Part shown: positions 57,619 to 64,000 of the stretch, one piece after another
Position numbering within the stretch: position 1 is the first letter of the stretch
How the letters are laid out: the number at the start of each line of letters is the position of its first letter
NCBI RefSeq assembly: GCF_000005505.3
Contig: NC_016133.3
Location: 37,723,237-37,787,236, forward strand
Reading direction: 5' to 3'
Source of the DNA: Brachypodium distachyon
Taxonomy: Eukaryota; Streptophyta; Magnoliopsida; Poales; Poaceae
DNA length: 64,000 bases
Translations under genes and position numbers: made by a program
The notes under the pieces: model-generated
Database searches by the model: none
Seen by the model: the letters and a program-made list of their open reading frames with translations, nothing else
Told to the model about the DNA's origin: nothing

Positions 57619-58749
57619 ATGTACGCGACCAGGCCGCTCTCGCTCTACAAGAGCCACCCAGAGGCGGCATCCCGGCCGCCGCCGGAGGGCCGGAACTCAG
57701 GCTACCTCGTCGTGAAGGACGCCGACGAAGACGAAGACGACGACGGCGAGACCTGCTGCTGGGGCCAGTGCGGCGGGACCCGGGTGCGGGACCTCCCGTT
57801 CCCTCAGAACCGGATCCTCACGCTCCGCTACACGGAGCACCACGGGCAGAGTAGCACCACGTACACCGACGCCGTGGTGTTCGTCCCGGTCCCCAACCAG
57901 CCCGTGTCCTCCGGCCGCTACTGCGCCGTGGTGGCCACGGGCAAGCGCAAGGGCCTCGTCAGGGCCTGCTCCCGCGCCGAGGACATGACCCCGTGCTGCT
58001 TCTGGCGGTGCGTCAGCGACGCCGAGCCCCGGCCGTTCGACCCCAGCGACGTGTACCAGCAGATCGAGGTCGTCCAGCGCCGGCGCGGGCGGTTCACGGC
58101 CAGGGCCGTGGCGCCCGACGGCTTCCCGCACTTCCTCTACCGCAAGAAGTACTGGCGCGTCTACGCGTCCAAGCCCAGGAACTTCGACCTTGGCGAGGCG
58201 CTGGGCATCAACGCCGCGCTCCGGTCGCGGCAGCTCGTTGACGCCAGCCTCCACGGCGCGTTACCGACGGCGATGGCGACGACGGCTGTGGGGAAATGGT
58301 ACTGCCCGTTCTACCTCGTGAAAGAAGACGGCGTGTCCCCGTCGGAGCAGATGGACCGCGGGACGTTCTACGAGGTGGAACTCGAGCAGCGCTGGGAGCC
58401 TGTCCCGGCGGCGTCGCCGCAAGGAGGAAGCTCGAAGATGGCAAGTATGAGGGTGCTCATCGGCGGGAGCATCGAGGCGAGGCAGGAGGTGTCTAGCAAC
58501 GACGACGGGTACGTGTGGTTCAGGGCGGCGGCGACCGGGCAGAGTGTGGCGGTGTGCGCCAGCGTGTGGGAGAGGATGCGTTGGGAGGAGTACAGAGGCG
58601 GGTGGGTTGATGAGGAGGAGGAGGCCGGCGGGGAGGGGCTCGGGGGATCGGTGCTGGTGGAGAGGTTCGTGGTGAAGAGGATGGACGGCAGCGTTGCGGT
58701 GGCCTTTGACTTTGTGCACCTCAACAAGGTCAGGGCGAAGCAAGTGTGA
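57619..58749 (+). CDS. DUF1262 family protein, copy 1
   Basis: Intronless gene for 376 residues. It begins MYATRPLSLYKSHPEAA and shows the DUF1262 landmarks: PPPEGRNSGYLVVKD, ETCCWGQC, RDLPFPQNRILTLRY, VFVPVPNQPVSS, GKRKGLVRACS, PFDPSDVYQQIEVV, FLYRKKYWRVYA and WYCPFYLVKEDG. The C-terminal third includes MRWEEYRGGWVDEEEE and ends FDFVHLNKVRAKQV. The family is plant-specific and its biochemical role is unknown; there is no signal peptide, membrane span or known catalytic motif. It is the first of three same-strand tandem copies about 1 kb apart, and looks intact. Confidence 0.9.
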   Translation: MYATRPLSLYKSHPEAASRPPPEGRNSGYLVVKDADEDEDDDGETCCWGQCGGTRVRDLPFPQNRILTLRYTEHHGQSSTTYTDAVVFVPVPNQPVSSGRYCAVVATGKRKGLVRACSRAEDMTPCCFWRCVSDAEPRPFDPSDVYQQIEVVQRRRGRFTARAVAPDGFPHFLYRKKYWRVYASKPRNFDLGEALGINAALRSRQLVDASLHGALPTAMATTAVGKWYCPFYLVKEDGVSPSEQMDRGTFYEVELEQRWEPVPAASPQGGSSKMASMRVLIGGSIEARQEVSSNDDGYVWFRAAATGQSVAVCASVWERMRWEEYRGGWVDEEEEAGGEGLGGSVLVERFVVKRMDGSVAVAFDFVHLNKVRAKQV

Positions 58750-59711
58750 CATCACGGAATTTCCGGACAGTGATTTTGTGTGATGCCATGGTAAATAAAT
58801 AAATTCGTGAGATGCTAGTGATAAATCCGTTAAGGTTGTGACTTTTTTTTTTGAGAAATTAAGGTTGTGACTTTGTGTGAGCTTTTAGGCTTCGTTGTTC
58901 ATCACATTTAGTTATTGGAATGTATCTGCAAATGTTAATGAGAAACATACATTGACTTGTAGTCTTCGGAAAAAATAACTAGAGAAAGGAGAGAAAATGT
59001 CTTTTAACTCTTACGGAGTAGATTCTATTTCTTTTGTTTTCCCGAACTAATCAGAAAAATGAGAATTATTGCATAGAAATTTTTGAGAGCGCATTTTTTT
59101 CTCAAAAGGAGGACATGTCCCTAGCCTCTACATCCAAGGATGCACACAACCTTTATATTATTGAAGAATTCAAACGTCGGTTATTACAACGCGAGATTAC
59201 AATAAGCTAGAAAAAATCACTCTCCTAGCCTACGGTTGGCGCTCCATCCAAAACGGCCGAAGAAAACCAGTACAAGCGTCCCCAATTGGCAAGTACCAGT
59301 AACAGATAGACTGGTTTTTTAGAGTATCATCAATACCAGTAACAGATCACAATGACGAGCCGCGATTAGACAAATCAAAGACGCGTTGCTTGTATTGAAC
59401 GCCCAAGTTCTGTAAAACTGTTAAGTTCAAGAGGCCCCAACTCATTGGTTCGATCTCTGAAGCTGCAGTCCGGCGACCATGCCACATGGCTGAGCTTGAA
59501 GGATGCCCAGGCTATAGTTTCTTCGGAAAATTCTAGGTAGGGCGGCCGCCATAATTAACTGTTCATTGGGTAGCTCCGCCGCTATGACGCGCCACGTACA
59601 TAATTAACTGCTCATATTATTTTCCGTAGGGAGACATTTTTGTTACGATCCTTCGACGATTTTTCAAGTAACTGTTAAATATTCCAATTACGGACGGTGT
59701 GGCGCAGAGCC
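58750..59711. other. Spacer between DUF1262 genes 1 and 2
   Basis: Contains a minus-strand non-LTR tail at about 59093-59180 (T-run, then CCTCTACATC..GGATGCACACAAC) and, at 59373-59387, the 15-mer shared with the promoter of gene 1. No gene. Confidence 0.5.
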
Positions 59712-60881
59712 ATGTACTCCACCAAGCCGCTCTCCGTCTTCAAGAGCAACCAGGAGGCGTCCTCCTGGCCTCCGCCGCCGCTGGGCCAGAACTCAGGTTA
59801 CCTCGTGGTACAGGGCGCCGGCGAGGACGAAAATGACGACGAGACGTGCTGCTGGCGCTGGGGTCAGTGCGGCGAGTCGCGCGTGCGCGACCTCCCGTTC
59901 CCGCAGAACCGCGTGCTCACGGTCCAGTACTCGCAGTCGCAGAGCACCGGCAAGAGCACCTCGTACCACGGCAAGCGCACCAGCAGGAGCACCGCGTACC
60001 ACAGCGAGAGCACCTCCTACACCGAAGAGGTCGTGTTCGTGCCGGTCCCCGACCAGCCGCTCTCGTCCAACCGCTACTACGCCGTCATCGCCTCCGGCAA
60101 GCACAAGGGCCTCGTCAGGGCGTGCTCCCGCGAGGAGGACATGTCCGCGTGCTGCTTCTGCCGGTGCATCAAGGACGTGAAGCCGCGGCCGTTCGACCCG
60201 ACGGATATCTACCAGCAGATGGAGGTCGTCCGGCGCCGGCGGGGCCAGTTCACGGCCAAGGCCGTCGCGCCAGACGGCTTCCCGAGCTATCTCTACCGCC
60301 AGAAGTACTGGACCGTGCAGGCCACCAAGCCCAAGAGCTTCGCCCTCGCCCTCGGCGACGCACCGGGCCTGAACGCCGCGCAGAGGTCGCGCGTCCTCGA
60401 CAGCGCCTCCCCAATCACGCCGACGACCGTCGGGAGATGGTATTGCCCGTTCTACCTCGTCAAGGAAGACGGCGTGTCCCCGTCGGCGCAGATGGACCGC
60501 GCCGCGTTCTATGAGGTGGTGCTCGAGCAGCGCTGGGAGCCGGTCCACGACGGCACGAAGCTGTCCAGCAAGACGGCGCTCATCGGCGGGAACCTGGAGG
60601 CGAGGTTGGATGTGCCGAGCCGCTCGCGGCAGAGCGACGGGTACGTGTGGGTCAGGGCGGCGGCCGGGCAGAGGGTCGGGGTTTGCGCCAGCGTGTGGGA
60701 GAAGATGCTGTGGGAGGAGTACAGGGGCGGGTGGGTCGACGAGGAGGAGGAGGCCGGGAAGGTAACTATGGCTGGAGAGTTGGTGCTGGCAGAGAGGTTC
60801 GTCGTGAAGAGGACGGACGGCAGCGCCGCGGTGGCCTTCGACTTTGTGCACCTCAACAAGGTCAGGGGAAAGCAGGTCTGA
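59712..60881 (+). CDS. DUF1262 family protein, copy 2
   Basis: Intronless, 389 residues, with the same landmarks as copy 1: MYSTKPLSVFKSNQEA, QNSGYLVVQG, RVRDLPFPQNRVLTV, FDPTDIYQQMEVVRRRRGQF, FYLVKEDGVSPSAQMD and FDFVHLNKVRGKQV. It differs by an insertion at about residues 80-108 made of imperfect Ser/Thr/Tyr/His repeats (STGKSTSYHGK, SRSTAYHSESTSY). The first ATG is at 59712; a GTG 15 bp upstream is ignored. It is separated from the neighbours by about 1 kb on each side and lies on the same strand, consistent with tandem duplication. Function is unknown. Confidence 0.9.
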   Translation: MYSTKPLSVFKSNQEASSWPPPPLGQNSGYLVVQGAGEDENDDETCCWRWGQCGESRVRDLPFPQNRVLTVQYSQSQSTGKSTSYHGKRTSRSTAYHSESTSYTEEVVFVPVPDQPLSSNRYYAVIASGKHKGLVRACSREEDMSACCFCRCIKDVKPRPFDPTDIYQQMEVVRRRRGQFTAKAVAPDGFPSYLYRQKYWTVQATKPKSFALALGDAPGLNAAQRSRVLDSASPITPTTVGRWYCPFYLVKEDGVSPSAQMDRAAFYEVVLEQRWEPVHDGTKLSSKTALIGGNLEARLDVPSRSRQSDGYVWVRAAAGQRVGVCASVWEKMLWEEYRGGWVDEEEEAGKVTMAGELVLAERFVVKRTDGSAAVAFDFVHLNKVRGKQV

Positions 60882-61862
60882 GAATCTGAGATTTCATTAC
60901 TGCACTGCAGAGTGTACATCTGATCAGAATCTTCACATAGTTTGGTGTTAACTGGCATGGTACCCAGGTGTATTGCTTAATTTTTAAAAAATTACATTGT
61001 GATACAGTGTTGAGTGTTGTATATTGAGTCAGGTCACATTAAATATAACTAGAAATATTCTTTCAGGCCAACCACAAATAGTCAATTCTCATTAAAAAAA
61101 ATAGGTCACTTCAAAGGTGCAGGGAGTTTCTGCATTTCATTGTAGAAGAAATAGAATTGTCCGATTAATTAGAAAAAGCCGGACAAAAACTCGATAGAAT
61201 GCACGACTTATTCTACAAAGACCGTGCGAAAACCCTGGTTACGAAAAAGGCAAAACCAAAAAAACGAGCTACAACCGAAAAAGTGAAACCCTTCCCGCTC
61301 CAACGACGCCGAACAAGAAATAGATCCATGTGCCAGAAAAAGATAGACAGAATTATGCTTCTTCGATAACCGGAACAATAAAGAGGCTGTCCTGACAGAA
61401 ACAACTCGTTCCTTTATCAAGCCCGCGCAGCCGGCCTCCCCGGCCAAGACCCCAGACAGGCCCGCGCTGCAGGAATTCTCATTAAAATATATGTTCAATT
61501 AACACGGAATAGGATATCCATGTTCTCACACTGGGTGACAGTGAATGAATTGATCGACATACAAAATGTCAACAGTACCAATTAAGATGTGATGGAGATA
61601 TAACACACATTCAAGAGAAATCAGACATGCATGGTTGCGACTTGGGTAGAAAAATCTGAGTTGTTGTTACTTGCATCGAAAGTCCCCGGTGTGTTTAATG
61701 GAACGCGTATTTGCACGACTTGTATAGGCGTTTGCCAAACGTATTACTCAGCGTTCAAGATTTGACCTCCTTTGTATAAATACAACAGTATTCGCATAAT
61801 CCCCATAGTTAAGTCGGCAAGAGAAGTGATCATCTCAATCCAATCCCAAATTAAACTTTGCG
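60882..61862. other. Spacer between DUF1262 genes 2 and 3
   Basis: AT-rich with a moderately GC-rich block at 61400-61470. The 15-mer found before genes 1 and 2 was not seen here. No gene is supported. Confidence 0.45.
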
Positions 61863-62960
61863 ATGTACACGACCAAGCCGCTCTCGGCGTTCAGGAGCCA
61901 CCCGGAGGAGGCCGCGTCCGTGCCGCCTCCCTCCGGCGGCAGCCCCGGCTACCTCGTCATCAAGACCACCGACGACGACGACGGCGCCGGCGGAGAGACG
62001 TGCTGCTGGGGCTGCTGCGACGACACGCAGATCCGCCGGCTCCCTTTCCCGCAGAACCGTGTCATCACGGTCCGCGAGGGCGACGACGAAGAAGACGTCG
62101 TGTTCATCCCCGTGCCCGGCCAGCCGCTCTCCTTCAACCGCTACTACGCGGTCCTCGCCCGTGGCAAGCACCGCGGCATGGTGCGGCCGTGCTCCAGGGA
62201 GCAGGACGTGGCCACGAGCTGCTTCTGCTGCCGGGTCATCCGGGACGCGTCGCCGCGCGCGTTCGACCCGGACGACGTGTACCAGCAGATGGAGATCGTG
62301 CCGCACAGGAAAGGCGGCAGCTTCAAGGCGAGGTCGGTCGCCGCCGACGGCCACCCTTACGAGCTGTACCGGACAAGGTACTGGCAGGCGTACGCGTCCA
62401 GGCCCAAGAACTTCGACCTCGGCGAGGCCCTGGGCCTCAACGACCCGCTCCGGTCGCGCCAGCTGCGTGCCCAGGACCTGACGCTGTCGCTCCACCCGGC
62501 GCCGGCGGAGGGCGTGGTTGGGAGGTGGTACTGCCCGTTCTTCTACGTCAAGGAAGACGGCGTGCCACTCTAGAAGCAGATGGACCGGGCCACGTTCTAC
62601 GAGGTCGTCCTGGAGCAACGACGGGAGAACGTCGATGCCGTGCGTGGCAGCAAGATGGCGCTCGTCGGCGGGGTTGACGCGGGGAATCTGGAGTCGTCGG
62701 GGAGCTCGCAGGACGATGGATACGTCTGGTTCAGGGCTGCGGCTGGGCAGAGGGTGGGTGTGTTGGGAAGCATGTGGGAGAAGATGCTTTGGGAGGAGCG
62801 CAGAGGCGGGTGGGCCGACGAAGAAGACGGCGTCGAGAGGGCGGTGATCGCCGCCGGCGTGTCGTCGGTTCTTGTTGAGAGGTTCGCGGTCAAGAGGATG
62901 GATGGCAGCGTCGCCGTGGCGTTTGACTTTGTGCATCTCAACAGGGCCAGACCGATGTGA
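61863..62960 (+). pseudogene. DUF1262 family copy 3, interrupted by an in-frame stop
   Basis: Reading starts MYTTKPLSAFRSHPEEA and follows the family through GSPGYLVIKT, ETCCWGCC, RLPFPQNRVITV, VFIPVPGQPLSFNRYYAV, PFFYVKEDG, then meets TAG at 62571-62573. The other two copies have TCG (Ser) at that place, so a single base change explains it. Past the stop the same frame continues without further damage to 62960: MDRATFYEVVLEQR, MWEKMLWEERRGGWADEE, FDFVHLNRARPM. The first 236 residues could still be made. The break is either recent, a sequencing error, or allelic. Elsewhere the coding sequence looks well maintained. Confidence 0.85.
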
Positions 62961-63182
62961 CCATGAAAACAGGACAAACTACGTCACGGTGACAACGTGT
63001 AGTCGTGACTCGTGACCGGATTAATTGCCGAACAAGATCGATTTCATCTTGTAAATTATGCTTGCACAATAGAATGGTGGGCACGTCATGGATGCATTAG
63101 TATTTGTATTTTCTATGTGAGCCATAGGATGGCAAATAATTATAACTAAATCATGTAAAAAAATGTAATTAAATCCTGCAGA

Positions 63183-64000
<818 letters not shown>

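Noticed and set aside
57697..58254. Antisense open frames over the DUF1262 genes (also 59793-60851 and 61851-62936)
   Set aside because: Same GC-rich shadow effect. The sense frames carry the family motifs.
61772..62677. 301-codon plus-strand frame overlapping DUF1262 copy 3
   Set aside because: Its translation from about 61850 on is Arg-rich and frame-shifted relative to the DUF1262 frame; no independent support.

Overview
This is eukaryotic nuclear DNA from a grass, most likely a Pooideae cereal or relative. The evidence is GT-AG introns, plant-only families (DUF1262, the plant VWA/Vwaint family, an APR-like thioredoxin protein, F-box), GC-rich monocot-style exons in AT-rich flanks, and dense Stowaway and Tourist MITEs, CACTA elements, Helitrons and non-LTR fragments. 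Species cannot be fixed from the sequence alone. No prokaryotic-style operon, CRISPR array, rRNA gene or convincing tRNA gene was seen.

Layout. 1-9.4 kb: two intact, intronless WD40-like/TolB-type beta-propeller genes (2992-5244 + and 6636-8894 -) lie tail to tail as a large palindrome; their 5' halves are almost identical while the 3' halves have diverged. 9.4-20 kb: a gene-free repeat zone with a short CACTA element, a tandem segmental duplication (about 11.8-15.5 and 15.9-19.5 kb), a non-LTR-type retroelement with a 12-bp target duplication, Tourist and Stowaway MITEs, and a 2.1-kb Helitron carrying a decayed poly(ADP-ribose) glycohydrolase fragment. 20.1-25.7 kb: a 5.6-kb CACTA transposon with a broken TNP2 transposase/Ulp1-like region and a piece of a gypsy LTR and leader. 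26.3-27.5 kb: LINE remnants. 29.1-30.8 kb: a VWA/Vwaint gene. 31.5-32.4 kb: a third, truncated copy of the propeller gene with its 3' flank. 34.1-37.2 kb: a four-exon APR-like protein gene. 38.5-39.7 kb: an F-box gene (-), then a solo LTR. 41.7-48.2 kb: two tandem four-exon mitochondrial pyruvate carrier (MPC1-type) genes (-). 49.9-55.0 kb: an eight-coding-exon TBC/Rab-GAP gene (-). 57.6-63.0 kb: a tandem array of three DUF1262 genes (+), the third interrupted by a stop codon. 63.2-64 kb: the 3' end of a CDC48/p97-like AAA ATPase gene (-), cut by the window edge.

The genes do not form one pathway. The themes are local duplication (propeller genes, MPC1, DUF1262) and heavy transposon traffic. 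The most notable signals are the apparent gene-conversion tract inside the palindrome, the gene-capturing Helitron whose empty site can be read from a neighbouring duplicate, and the divergence of one MPC1 copy at normally conserved positions.
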